DNA from: an uncultured Christensenella sp.
GTDB lineage: Bacteria; Bacillota; Clostridia; Christensenellales; UBA1750
Assembly (NCBI GenBank): GCA_948468595.1
Contig: CAOKIU010000019.1
Coordinates: 1-35,748, forward strand
Length of the DNA: 35,748 nucleotides
Direction: 5' to 3'
A program made the translations under genes and the position numbers. Position 1 is the first letter of the stretch. Every line of letters begins with the position of its first letter. Positions 1 to 8,933 of this stretch are shown piece after piece. The notes under the pieces are model-generated. The model was not told where the DNA came from. It ran no database searches and saw only the letters and a program-made list of their open reading frames with translations.

Positions 1-51
1 AAAGCTCTGGACGCAGCGGGAACTATTCCACCAACTACCAGATTTCGGGGC

Positions 52-720
52 GTGACGCGATATACGAATGAACAAGTTAAGAGATGCGATAAGGCACCTA
101 TGCAGCATAAATGCGTATGTACGCTGTATGAGCTAGTACAATGGCTTCAAGTAAAAGATTACAAGGTGATAGAAGACAATTTCTTCATGGAGGAGGACGG
201 AAGGCTTTGGGAGTATCATCGAGAAGGAGAAGCTTTTGAGACGAATGGAGGCGGGTGTTGCGCGACCATTGCAGCTTGGACAAAGAAAATGCTCGATGAG
301 TATTACGACAAGATCAGCATGATACTGATCTTGTCAGAATGCGGTAGCTGCCATATCGTTAATTTGTTTGAGCACAACGACAAAATGTATATTTTCGATA
401 TGTATTCTATGACCAATCGCTATAAATGCTATGTATCGCCGGAAACCGGAAAGCTATCGGATTTCCTTAAAACTAAGATCATAACAGGAGGGTTGCTTGA
501 AATAAACTCGCTGGAAGCATTTGCATCTTTTTTTGTTCGTTACAGTTCTGCAAAAAAAGATCACTATGTGATATGTCAGCTAGAAGATGCCTATGTACCT
601 CCCGTTGTTCTGGTAAGACGCAAAGGATACATTGGGCTGACGGCACGGACAAGTTCCAATATCAAGGTTGTATACAAGGCGCACGATCTCCTATTTGATC
701 TAAGCGTTGAAGAGGATTAA
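52..720 (+). CDS. Hypothetical protein, possible transglutaminase/papain-fold cysteine enzyme (5' end uncertain)
   Basis: I do not recognise a named family. The protein has a GGGCC stretch at residues 66-70 followed by a helix-like segment, then SCH at 99-101 and a YIFDMY strand with Asp116. A Cys at a helix start, then His and Asp on strands, is the order of the catalytic triad in transglutaminase-like and other papain-fold enzymes, so a cysteine peptidase or transferase is plausible (inference). It ends one base before an unused TTG and about 110 bp before the first ABC exporter gene, on the same strand, so a role in processing or modifying the exported molecule is possible. The start is uncertain: the GTG at 52 has no convincing ribosome site, the frame stays open to base 1, and an ATG lies at 100. 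Its base composition is more AT-rich than the ABC genes behind it, which hints at separate acquisition. Confidence 0.6.
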   Translation: MTRYTNEQVKRCDKAPMQHKCVCTLYELVQWLQVKDYKVIEDNFFMEEDGRLWEYHREGEAFETNGGGCCATIAAWTKKMLDEYYDKISMILILSECGSCHIVNLFEHNDKMYIFDMYSMTNRYKCYVSPETGKLSDFLKTKIITGGLLEINSLEAFASFFVRYSSAKKDHYVICQLEDAYVPPVVLVRRKGYIGLTARTSSNIKVVYKAHDLLFDLSVEED

Positions 721-831
721 TTGGAAATCGATGGCCTGCGCGCCGGCATTCCTGACAATTGTGTTGAGCAAGGGTTGGCCGCAGAGTACAATGGGGTTGT
801 GGGCAGAGGGGACGCGGAGAGGAGTGATCCG

Positions 832-2655
832 ATGAAAAAGCAGAAATGTGGACATAGCATCTCGGTCAATGCATGGTATTGCATAAAGATGGTGAATGCA
901 AAGGACAAGGCGCTGCTGTGGCTCTTCCTGGCGACGACGGCAATCGAAGTCCTGGTGCCATTCCTGAGCATTTTCCTGCCTAAGCTGGTCGTGGAGCAGA
1001 TTACGGGGAAGGTACCCCCTGCGCAGCTCATTATGAGCGTGAGCGCGGTCGCGTTGGGGATCGCGCTGCTGTATGCAGCGGGTGGAGACCTGAAAACGCG
1101 CTCGCTGTGGCGGATGATCATGGTGCAGTCGGAGTATGTGTGGGAGCTGTACATGCAGTCGCTGCGCTGCAGGTATCAACTGGTGGAGAGCGCAGAAGGA
1201 CAGACCTTGTACCAGCGCGCGATGGATGCGGTTTACAAGGGCGATGAAGGCTGTATCCGGTTGATGATGCCGGCCGTCATGGGGATCTGTACGGCGACGC
1301 TGGGATTTGTGCTGTATACTTCGATCCTGTCGCTGCTGAATCCCTGGATCATACTGGGGCTTGTGCTGTTGTCGCTGGTCAATGTACTGCTGCCCATGTG
1401 GACGCGAAAGTTTGAGCGGGAGAATAAGGACCGCTGGGTTGAGTTAGATAAGAAGATCAATTACCTTACGCAGAAGTGCCTGGACCCGACTTATGGAAAA
1501 GAAATCCGTGTGTATCGGATGCAGTGCTGGCTGCGAAATAAGCTGGCAGAACTGCTGAACGCTCGTAGAAGGTGGGATTGTCGTACGGAAAACCGGCGCT
1601 ATGTTGCGATGCTTGGAAATGCGTTGACGATTCTTTTGCGTGATGGTTTTGCGTATGCATATCTCATTTATAAAGTTTCGACCGGGCAGATTCCCTTGGC
1701 AGATTTTGTGCTGTACTTTGGCGCGATTGCCGGGTTTTCGCAGTGGATTTCGAGTCTGGTGGAGCAGGTATCCCAAATTGGGACGGCGTCCATGCGCGTA
1801 GAGGATTACCGTTCCTTTGTCGAAGCAGATACGCACGAAAAAACGGCACAGCAGTCGCATCGCACTCTGCTACTGAACGACATAAAAATCGAGTTCTGTG
1901 ATGTTTGTTTTGCCTATGAGCCAGATGGCAGGAACGTCATAGACCACTTAAACATGACAATAGAGCCTGGACAGAAGGTCGCGCTGGTGGGCGTAAACGG
2001 CGCGGGAAAGACTACGCTGGTGAAGTTGCTTTGCGGATTCTATACGCCGTGTAGCGGAGAGATCCGTATCAATGGCCATCCAATGTACGAGTACGATCCT
2101 GACGCGCTGCTGGGCCTGTTTGCAGCCGTGTTTCAGGACGCCGCGCTGTTTCCCTTTACCGTTTCGGAGAATGTTGCGCTGCAGCCGCAGAAAAAGCTGG
2201 AGGCATGGCGGGTTGACATCAGTTTGCAGCGGGCGAAACTGCAGGAGTACATACAGTCGCTGCCCGACGGCGCGGACTCTCAGATGCTTAAGGTAGTCAC
2301 CAATGCGGGCGTGGTGCTCTCTGGCGGGCAGGCGCAGAAGATGTTCCTGGCAAGGGCCCTGTACAAGGACAGCCCCGTGCTTATACTGGACGAGCCGACG
2401 GCAGCGCTGGATCCTATTGCGGAGAGCGAGCAGTATAGGGCATATGAGGAGCTTTGCCTTGGCAAGTCGTCGCTGTATATATCCCATCGATTGGCCAGCA
2501 CGATGTTCTGCGATCGAATTGCGCTGATGAAGGATGGAAGGATTATAGAATGGGGTACGCATGAGGAGCTGATGGCACTCCATGGAGAATATGCACACAT
2601 GTATGAAATCCAGAGCCAGTATTATCGGGCGGAAGAGGAGGGCGCAGACGTATGA
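832..2655 (+). CDS. ABC exporter half-transporter (membrane domain + ATPase), subunit 1
   Basis: This is a fused permease-ATPase of 607 residues, typical for half-size type IV exporters. The first half carries hydrophobic membrane spans. The ATPase half has Walker A GVNGAGKT at 387-394, the signature LSGGQ at 496-500, Walker B ending in Asp520-Glu521, and a YISHR switch histidine after it. I chose the ATG at 832 because GGAGAGGAG lies 7 bases upstream and the resulting length matches the partner gene; the frame can be extended to a TTG at 721, but that start has no ribosome site. The stop overlaps the start of the second exporter gene by four bases, so the two are translationally coupled and probably form a heterodimer. 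The neighbouring peptide-sensor-like kinase suggests a peptide substrate, but that is inference. Confidence 0.93.
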   Translation: MKKQKCGHSISVNAWYCIKMVNAKDKALLWLFLATTAIEVLVPFLSIFLPKLVVEQITGKVPPAQLIMSVSAVALGIALLYAAGGDLKTRSLWRMIMVQSEYVWELYMQSLRCRYQLVESAEGQTLYQRAMDAVYKGDEGCIRLMMPAVMGICTATLGFVLYTSILSLLNPWIILGLVLLSLVNVLLPMWTRKFERENKDRWVELDKKINYLTQKCLDPTYGKEIRVYRMQCWLRNKLAELLNARRRWDCRTENRRYVAMLGNALTILLRDGFAYAYLIYKVSTGQIPLADFVLYFGAIAGFSQWISSLVEQVSQIGTASMRVEDYRSFVEADTHEKTAQQSHRTLLLNDIKIEFCDVCFAYEPDGRNVIDHLNMTIEPGQKVALVGVNGAGKTTLVKLLCGFYTPCSGEIRINGHPMYEYDPDALLGLFAAVFQDAALFPFTVSENVALQPQKKLEAWRVDISLQRAKLQEYIQSLPDGADSQMLKVVTNAGVVLSGGQAQKMFLARALYKDSPVLILDEPTAALDPIAESEQYRAYEELCLGKSSLYISHRLASTMFCDRIALMKDGRIIEWGTHEELMALHGEYAHMYEIQSQYYRAEEEGADV

Positions 2656-4463
2656 AACAGAAGAAAAACGTGTTTCGTAAGCTGTACTCATTGATTCGTC
2701 AAATGGATTCTCACATTTTGTGGCTGTATGCGACCCGCAGCGTGGTTTCAGCGTTGCTGCCCTTCGGCGCAATTTTGCTTTCCGGTGCGGTCATACAACG
2801 TCTGGTTGACGAAGAGCCCTTCCTGAGAATCATTTGCTTTGCGCTGCAGGGCGTGGGAGCGATCTTCTTGGGGTATGCGCTGCGGGACTTGCTGCATCGC
2901 ACCTGCCAGATCCGTATGCAGGCTTGCGTGCGCAAATACGACACGCTCCTGGGGGAAAAGACGCTGGACATGGATTATGCCGCGCTGGAGGATGAACGTC
3001 TCCAGGGAGTGCGTCAGCGTATAGCAGAGGACAATAACTGGGGTTATGGGCTCTATGGTATGTTCAGCCTGTTCGATTTGCTGACACAGCGCGTAGTCGC
3101 ACTGGCGGCGGCATTCTGGATCGTACTGCCCATGTTGCAATTGGATTATAAGATCGGCGTAGTCTGCGTGGTCTACTTTGCTGTGCTGCTGGGGATAACA
3201 TTTGGCCTGTCCAAGCAGCGCGGCAACGCCAGCAAAAAGCAGGTGGAGTGGATGGGGGAAGTGAACAAGTTCAACCGTCTGATTGGCTACTTTACTTCGA
3301 ACGCTTCGCTGGATTATCGCGCGGGAAAGGAGATTCGACTGTACAAAGCATACGATTTGCTGGAGGTAAACGCTGCGTCCTCCTATTATCATATGCGCCG
3401 CGTGGTTAGTTCCAAAATTGCCGCACTGCTCGGCCGATGCGATGGAACGGCGGGTTTGCTCTCGGGGCTGTGCGAGGGCGTCGCCTACGCTTTTGTTGCA
3501 CTTCATGCGCTTGCCGGCCGCATTTCCTTGGGACAGGTCGTTACCTATGCAGGCGCAATCAATCAGTTCGCGCGTGCGCTTTCTGGCCTCGTCATGCAGT
3601 GGGATGCAATGCGCGTCCATGCCGAGCGGTTCCTCTCAACATTTGAATATATGGACCTGCCGGATACCGCGCTGCCGGGAAAGGAGCGCATTCCGGAGGG
3701 GCCGGGTGTCATCGAATTTCAAAACGTGTCCTTCCGTTATCCTGGTGCGGAAAAGTATGCGCTGAAGGACGTGAACCTTACATTACACCCAGGAGAGCAT
3801 ATCGCCGTGGTTGGAGAGAACGGGAGCGGGAAAACCACGATGGTTAAGCTGCTATGCCGGCTGTTCGCGCCGACACAGGGCAGAATTCTGCTGGATGGAC
3901 AGGATATCCAGCGGATGGACTTTGATGCGTACATGGCTCGTTTGTCGGTGGTATTTCAGGATTTCAGGCTGCTTTCCTTCACACTGGGACAAAACGTATC
4001 CATGACGGAGGAGTATGATGCGGGCAGGGCAGAAGAGTGCTTGAGGGCTGCCGGTTTTGATGAGCGGCGCAGGACCATGTCAGATGGGCTGGATACCCCT
4101 CTTTACAAGGATTATGCGCAGAACGGCGTGGAGCTCTCTGGCGGCGAAGCCCAGAAGATCGCTATCGCCCGCGCCCTGTACAAGAATGCGCCGCTTGTCG
4201 TGCTGGATGAGCCCACCGCAGCACTTGATCCACTGGCGGAGTATGAAATCTATACGCGCTTTGGCGCGTTGACGCAAAACAAGACTGCGATTTTCATCTC
4301 ACATCGGCTTTCTTCCTGCCGTTTTTGTGATACCATCGTGGTATTTGACAATGGATGTGTGATTGAGCAGGGAAGTCATAGCCAGTTGTTGAATCAACAC
4401 AGTAAGTATTCTGAGCTTTGGAGCGCACAGGCACAGTATTACGCAGCGGAAGCGCATTCGTAA
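2652..4463 (+). CDS. ABC exporter half-transporter (membrane domain + ATPase), subunit 2
   Basis: A second half-size exporter of 603 residues with the same layout: an N-terminal membrane domain and a C-terminal ATPase. Walker A is GENGSGKT at 388-395, the signature is LSGGE at 495-499, and Walker B ends in Asp519-Glu520 followed by PTAALDP; FISHRL holds the switch histidine. Both subunits keep the catalytic glutamate, so nothing in the motifs marks one ATP site as degenerate. It starts inside the stop codon of subunit 1 (ATGA overlap). The two are diverged, not recent copies. A heterodimeric exporter for a peptide, lipid or drug is the safe reading; the LytTR/GHKL pair 40 bp downstream favours a secreted peptide. 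Confidence 0.93.
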   Translation: MKQKKNVFRKLYSLIRQMDSHILWLYATRSVVSALLPFGAILLSGAVIQRLVDEEPFLRIICFALQGVGAIFLGYALRDLLHRTCQIRMQACVRKYDTLLGEKTLDMDYAALEDERLQGVRQRIAEDNNWGYGLYGMFSLFDLLTQRVVALAAAFWIVLPMLQLDYKIGVVCVVYFAVLLGITFGLSKQRGNASKKQVEWMGEVNKFNRLIGYFTSNASLDYRAGKEIRLYKAYDLLEVNAASSYYHMRRVVSSKIAALLGRCDGTAGLLSGLCEGVAYAFVALHALAGRISLGQVVTYAGAINQFARALSGLVMQWDAMRVHAERFLSTFEYMDLPDTALPGKERIPEGPGVIEFQNVSFRYPGAEKYALKDVNLTLHPGEHIAVVGENGSGKTTMVKLLCRLFAPTQGRILLDGQDIQRMDFDAYMARLSVVFQDFRLLSFTLGQNVSMTEEYDAGRAEECLRAAGFDERRRTMSDGLDTPLYKDYAQNGVELSGGEAQKIAIARALYKNAPLVVLDEPTAALDPLAEYEIYTRFGALTQNKTAIFISHRLSSCRFCDTIVVFDNGCVIEQGSHSQLLNQHSKYSELWSAQAQYYAAEAHS

Positions 4464-4503
4464 AGGGCCAGATGGTTTCGGAAAAAGCGGAGGAGGGAGA
4501 AGC

Positions 4504-5250
4504 ATGAAGATTGCCATTTGTGAGGATGATGCAGTCTATGCAAAGTTCCTGACGCAGAAAATAAAAACATGGGCGGAACTTCACGGTTGCAATTCGTTGT
4601 TGGTGCGCAGTTATCGGGATGGAGAGTCTCTTTTGGACCAATGGCAGCACGGACAGACCTATGATCTGCTCTTGTTGGACATCGGCCTGCGGTTTATGGA
4701 TGGGTATCGTTTGGCGGAAAAGATACGGGAGCTGGATCAACGGATTCTGATTGTGTTCATCACGGGCAGTGTGGAGCGCGCCATGGACGGGTACCGCCTG
4801 GGCGCGCTGCGCTACCTGCTCAAACCGGTTGCAGATGAAAATCTCAGAGAGTGCATGAACTATGCCTATCAGACGGTACAGAACCAGAAAGAGCGCAGCG
4901 TCGTTTTTCGCGTGGACGGGGTACACGTCGGGTTCGATCCTCGGGACATACTCTACCTTTCCAGCAAAGAACACTACGTTGTGCTGCACCTTTTGGAGGG
5001 CGAGTACCGGGTGATGGACCGAATGCGCTTGGATGACGCGCTGGAACTGCTGCCGCGAGAGGATTTCCTGCGCATTCATCGGCTGCTGATACTCAATCTA
5101 AGGCATATCGCCGCCTTTTCGAGTACGCAGGTGACGCTGGCAAACAACGAACAGCTCCCCATGGGCAAGAAATACTCCGAGCAGGTGCATCATGCCTTTG
5201 CTGCGCGCTATTTGGATCGTGAGTGGATCGCTCCGAGCCTGAGAGGATGA
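4504..5250 (+). CDS. LytTR-family response regulator (AgrA/ComE type)
   Basis: 248 residues. The N-terminal receiver domain has the acidic cluster Glu7-Asp8-Asp9, the phosphoacceptor Asp59 in LLLLDI, and Lys107 in RYLLKPV. The C-terminal part, from about residue 140, is a LytTR DNA-binding domain; the segment FLRIHRLLILNLRHI fits its conserved core. Family members bind pairs of short direct repeats upstream of target promoters and answer to peptide-sensing kinases. GGAGGGAG precedes the ATG. The stop codon overlaps the kinase start by four bases, so the pair is co-translated. The likely targets are the exporter genes just upstream or genes outside the window. Confidence 0.93.
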   Translation: MKIAICEDDAVYAKFLTQKIKTWAELHGCNSLLVRSYRDGESLLDQWQHGQTYDLLLLDIGLRFMDGYRLAEKIRELDQRILIVFITGSVERAMDGYRLGALRYLLKPVADENLRECMNYAYQTVQNQKERSVVFRVDGVHVGFDPRDILYLSSKEHYVVLHLLEGEYRVMDRMRLDDALELLPREDFLRIHRLLILNLRHIAAFSSTQVTLANNEQLPMGKKYSEQVHHAFAARYLDREWIAPSLRG

Positions 5251-6449
5251 TCGCCGTGATGGTATGTGGATTGCGCTTAGTCAAGGCGCTGACGTTGTTG
5301 CTCCTGCCGCACATTGTGCTGGGGGAAAGAAAATGCTGCACTAAGTGGCTTGTTGTCGCGGCGGTTGTGCTGGGCGCAGCTTGTTTCGGAATCCAGCGGG
5401 AATGGGTGCTTCAGGGGGCAACGGCGCTGGTTGTGATCGGCTATGTGCTGGGCACCCTCCGTGCGCGCGCGGGCGAAAAATGCTTTGCGCTGGCGCTGAC
5501 GCTCGGCGCGGGGCATGCGCTGGAGAACGCAGCGCCCTTGTTTCCGCATTGGCCGGAGCAGTTCGAGGGTGCGGTGGCTTTGCTGCTGCTCGCCGCCGGG
5601 CTATGCTTTCTTCGCCGCGTCCAGGGCTTAAAGGAAGGCAGTGCGCTGCTCAGCGGGTTCACCGCGCTGCTTGCGCTGTGGATGGTGCAAAAGCCTGCCG
5701 CTTTTGCGCTATTGTTTTATCCGTCCTTTTATTTATGTTGGTCTCTTGCATTCCTTCTATATCGTTTTCAGGTACAGGAGGAGGAGAAAAAAGAATTCCT
5801 GGCAGCGCAGGTCAGACAGATGCAGTCTGCTGAAGGGGAAAGCATTGACTTACAGGCATTGTATGCGGAACTGCGAAACTTGCGCCACGATATGAAGCAT
5901 CACATGCAGGTGATGGACGGATTGCTGGAACGCGGACAGCAGGAGGCGGCAAGGGAGTATCGCCAGGAGATACATAAGGACGATGCGGTCGCGTATGTCA
6001 ACACCTGCGCCTCCGGTTTTGCAGCGGTCGACGCGCTGCTGCTTGCAAAGTCAGCGATCTGTAAACGCAACGAGATACACTTGGAGATGAAACTGTGCAC
6101 GCTGGAACAACTCCCGATGTCCCAGCCGGAGTTTTGCGCAGTGCTTGGAAATATACTGGACAATGCCATTGAGGCCTGCTGCAAGCTTCCCGCCGAGTCC
6201 AGCAGGCGCCAGATCGGTTTTTCCATGCAGATTGCAAGAAAAATGCTGCATATTTCATGCAAGAATCCGCTGGAGGAACTGCCCAGGCAGCAAAACGATC
6301 GATATCTGACCGATAAGCCAGGCGAAGGGCACGGCTATGGAATCGAGAGCATCCGCAGCGCTGTCAAGAAGGTGGGTGGTAGGGTGGATTTTTTATGTGC
6401 GGAAGGGTTTTTCTTCGTGTCTGTACTGCTGGAGTTACGACAAAACTGA
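5247..6449 (+). CDS. GHKL-type sensor histidine kinase (AgrC/ComD-like), multi-spanning
   Basis: About 400 residues. The N-terminal half is very hydrophobic, with six or seven probable membrane spans, as in kinases that sense secreted peptides. A charged linker then leads to LRHDMKHHMQ, with the likely phosphoacceptor His214 (counted from 5247). The ATPase domain has NILDNAIEA (N box) and GHGYGIESI (G box), typical of the GHKL subgroup with the truncated ATPase domain. The start is not certain: the ATG at 5247 overlaps the regulator's stop (ATGA), the ATG at 5259 has GAGAGG at a better distance, and a GTG at 5223 is also in frame. Together with the upstream regulator it forms a cognate pair. 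No AgrB-like peptidase or precursor peptide is visible in the window. Confidence 0.9.
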   Translation: MIAVMVCGLRLVKALTLLLLPHIVLGERKCCTKWLVVAAVVLGAACFGIQREWVLQGATALVVIGYVLGTLRARAGEKCFALALTLGAGHALENAAPLFPHWPEQFEGAVALLLLAAGLCFLRRVQGLKEGSALLSGFTALLALWMVQKPAAFALLFYPSFYLCWSLAFLLYRFQVQEEEKKEFLAAQVRQMQSAEGESIDLQALYAELRNLRHDMKHHMQVMDGLLERGQQEAAREYRQEIHKDDAVAYVNTCASGFAAVDALLLAKSAICKRNEIHLEMKLCTLEQLPMSQPEFCAVLGNILDNAIEACCKLPAESSRRQIGFSMQIARKMLHISCKNPLEELPRQQNDRYLTDKPGEGHGYGIESIRSAVKKVGGRVDFLCAEGFFFVSVLLELRQN

Positions 6450-6835
6450 AGAAGCTTTTGAGTTACTTAATTAGTATCGCCATGAGGAATAATATATTTG
6501 TGAACATTGAGAATGTTATTATAGCAAAAGCTGTTAAGCGTAAAGTCGCATCGGATAAGACAGCGGCTATCCAAGAACGTTATTCACTTTTACAGAGCGA
6601 AAAAGTGTAATAGGAATAAATAATCAAGAGAAAGCAACATGGCAGCATTAGTGTGTGACTGATGAGTTGGAAAACTTGCCGTGGGTTCTTGAAAAATAGC
6701 AGTTTGCGGTCGTTCCGGCATGGAACATTGCACAGATAGAATGAGAGAAATGATTCAAGAGGTAAAGGGCGTTGTCCCTGTCGAACACATGTGGAAACGG
6801 TGGTTTTGCTATATCAAACAGATTAGAGGTTCAGG
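6450..6835. other. AT-rich intergenic region with a short hairpin, no clear gene
   Basis: 386 bp between the kinase gene and the broken HEPN-like gene, visibly AT-rich compared with the neighbours. One 42-codon open frame (6482-6610) has no ribosome site. A 7-bp stem, CACTTTT at 6585-6591 with AAAAGTG at 6601-6607, lacks a following T-run, so it is at best a weak terminator for the kinase operon. I see no convincing promoter. Confidence 0.5.
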
Positions 6836-7295
6836 ATGCAGAAATATAACATTAGAGGTTTCATTGGAGATGCCAAGGAGCTTTACAACAAGGGACACTA
6901 TGAGACATCTTTATCATTGGTTTGCTGTGCAGTGGATGCGTGCGCGAAAAATATATATCCCAAGCATCAAAATGCTACTCGCATTAAATTATGGATTGAC
7001 AGCCATATCAGAACGATATCTCAAAAAGGTTTACCCGTTTTTTTTTGGACACGGATGTAAGTTCGAGTTTGGCAGTATACCAAATTTGAGAAAAGATGAG
7101 CATGGATATTCTGGAATGGAGGATGTAATATATAGTTTGATTCGTTGTACGTTAATTCATGAATGTACATTAAGCGAGTCTATTATATTAGGCAATGAAG
7201 AAGTGTTTAGCTGGAGTAATAATATAATAACCCTTCCCCCCCAAATTATACTTGGCTTGATTGAAGCCGTTGAGGAAGAAATTGCAGTAGGGTGA
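6836..7295 (+). pseudogene. HEPN-like domain protein, frameshifted at a T9 run
   Basis: Reading from the ATG at 6836 (GAGG 7 bases upstream) gives a helical N-terminal half containing DAKELYNKGHYETSLSLV, which runs to a stop at 7060. The rest of a coherent protein lies in the next frame and ends at 7295. The switch falls at a run of nine T (7038-7046); removing one T joins both halves into about 152 residues. The C-terminal half contains RCTLIHE, which fits the Rx4H motif of HEPN ribonuclease-like domains, and the N-terminal half has the two-helix, YETSLSLVCCAVDA-type look of that fold. The HEPN call is inference from one motif and the helix pattern. The break could be a sequencing error in the homopolymer, a real inactivation, or slippage. 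The gene is AT-rich and looks acquired. Confidence 0.5.
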
Positions 7296-7450
7296 ATATG
7301 AGTGCCAACCTGTAAACATATATTCTTCCGAAGCATAACGACCGGCCTGATCTTTAAACAATCGCTGCCCCGGATGCTTGCCATAGGTTTAACTTAGCTT
7401 GGAGTGGTATCCTATCCGGGTGGGGTGATCAAACGCCAGGAGGTGTCATT

Positions 7451-8143
7451 GTGAAGCTGCTGTACGCCGAAGATGAGCCGGCGCTTTCCGAAGCGGTCGT
7501 GGACTATCTTACCTACCACAAGTACATTGTCGATGCCGTATACAACGGGGCTGATGCCTATGATTACGCCACATCAAGCGATTACGACGGCATCATTCTC
7601 GACATTATGATGCCCAAGCGGGATGGCTTGGAGGTGCTGACGGACCTGCGCCGGAACGGATGCCGGACGCCGGTGCTGCTGCTGACCGCCAAGACGCAGG
7701 TTGAGGACCGCATTCGGGGCCTGGATACCGGCGCGGACGATTATCTGCCCAAACCCTTTGACATGGGCGAACTGATCGCCAGAATCCGCGCCATGCTGCG
7801 AAGGCGCGAAGAGTATCATCCCGATTTGATCCGGTTCGGCGATCTGACCTTGAATATGCAGTCCGGGGTGCTGGCCGCAGGCGAGTTCTCCTTTGCGCTG
7901 CCCAAACAGGAATATCGCCTGATGGAGTTGCTCATGCTCAATCACACGATGTATCTGTCCACGGAGGATCTGCTCGTTAAGGCGTGGGGCTACAATACGG
8001 AAACGGACATCAACAGCGTCTGGCTGTACATCTCCTATCTGCGCAAGCGGCTCTCCGCAATGAACTCCGCGGTGGAGATCGTTTCAAAACGGAATGTCGG
8101 TTATAAACTGGAGGTGCGGCATGCCCCAAATACTGTTTATTGA
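7451..8143 (+). CDS. OmpR-family response regulator
   Basis: 230 residues: a receiver domain with Glu7-Asp8, phosphoacceptor Asp51 in IILDIMMPKRDG and Lys101 in YLPKPFD, followed by a winged-helix DNA-binding domain from about residue 125. The late segment INSVWLYISYLRKRL is the recognition region of OmpR-type domains. The GTG start at 7451 is supported by AGGAGG seven bases upstream. Its 3' end overlaps the next gene by 23 bp, and the cognate histidine kinase follows after that gene. No obvious promoter match was found in the 155 bp upstream. Likely targets are its own operon and the polyphosphate/CotH operon downstream (inference from position). Confidence 0.95.
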   Translation: MKLLYAEDEPALSEAVVDYLTYHKYIVDAVYNGADAYDYATSSDYDGIILDIMMPKRDGLEVLTDLRRNGCRTPVLLLTAKTQVEDRIRGLDTGADDYLPKPFDMGELIARIRAMLRRREEYHPDLIRFGDLTLNMQSGVLAAGEFSFALPKQEYRLMELLMLNHTMYLSTEDLLVKAWGYNTETDINSVWLYISYLRKRLSAMNSAVEIVSKRNVGYKLEVRHAPNTVY

Positions 8144-8900
8144 GGGCGTTTCGGGCGTGGGAAAGTCCACAATGGTAAGGGCGCTAAGGGATAAGCTGCA
8201 AAAAAGCGGAAAAACCGTGCAAAGCTACGAGGAATTCAACTTTACCAACCCGATCGACTTTTACGCAACGGCGTATGTGCCAAACCAACGCTATCATGAC
8301 TTATTGCGGCGCCATCCCGGGCAGAGCGCGCGGATTGCGCGGCATTCCATCCCGGCGGGAGAGGCGGTTCTTGTGCGGTATCGCGATGAGAACGCGCCGT
8401 TGTTTGCGGAGCCGCTTTTGCGGGAACTTGCGGAGATGGAGTTTTGTTACAAGCCGGCGCAGCCTGTGCCCTTGCGGAAATACACGGATGCGTATCAAGC
8501 CGTGTGGAGGAGGTTTGATGCCGGAATCGACGGCTCGACAGAATACTACCTCTTCGACGGCGCACTACTGCACCATCCGATCAACGACATGATGCGGAAT
8601 AATCATGCTTCGCCGGAGCAGGCCGCCCATCATGTGCAAAACCTGCTGCAATGCCTTACAAGGGGTTCCTGGCAGGTGTTCTACCTCGTTTCCGATGACC
8701 TTGAAAGCCAACTTAGCCGCGCGCGTCAGGATCGCCGGCAGGCGCCGCCGGATCAAAGCCAGATCGCCTTTTGGAAACTGCGCGGCGAATATGACGCCTA
8801 TGCGCTCAAGCATGCCGTTCTAAAGCATCAGATGCTCAACATTTCCCAACTTGGCTATGACGGTGCGTTTCAACAGATATGGAATGCAGCGCGCGGATGA
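8121..8900 (+). CDS. P-loop kinase-like protein, thymidylate-kinase-like
   Basis: 259 residues starting at the ATG at 8121, with GGAGGTG five bases upstream inside the end of the regulator gene. Walker A is GVSGVGKST at residues 9-17. A later basic segment, SRARQDRRQ, resembles the lid of nucleoside-monophosphate kinases. The body, including TNPIDFYATAYV, resembles P-loop proteins annotated in Clostridia as kinase-like or AAA, of unknown substrate. No membrane spans or export signal, so it acts in the cytoplasm. It sits between a response regulator and its sensor kinase and is translationally coupled to the regulator, which is unusual; whether it takes part in signalling is not known. Confidence 0.85.
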   Translation: MPQILFIEGVSGVGKSTMVRALRDKLQKSGKTVQSYEEFNFTNPIDFYATAYVPNQRYHDLLRRHPGQSARIARHSIPAGEAVLVRYRDENAPLFAEPLLRELAEMEFCYKPAQPVPLRKYTDAYQAVWRRFDAGIDGSTEYYLFDGALLHHPINDMMRNNHASPEQAAHHVQNLLQCLTRGSWQVFYLVSDDLESQLSRARQDRRQAPPDQSQIAFWKLRGEYDAYALKHAVLKHQMLNISQLGYDGAFQQIWNAARG

Positions 8901-8933
8901 CGCTTTCCCCCATCGAAATCCCAAAGGACATCT

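Noticed and set aside
721..831. Extension of the first ABC exporter to a TTG at 721
   Set aside because: The ATG at 832 has an excellent ribosome site and gives the normal length; the extra 37 residues look random.
6482..6610. Small basic 42-residue frame after the GHKL kinase, considered as a signal peptide precursor
   Set aside because: No ribosome site, and it lacks the cysteine expected of AgrD-type precursors.
6720..6835. Upstream extension of the second half of the HEPN-like gene in its own frame
   Set aside because: The residues from 6720 look non-coding, whereas the frame from 6836 gives a coherent N-terminal half with a ribosome site.
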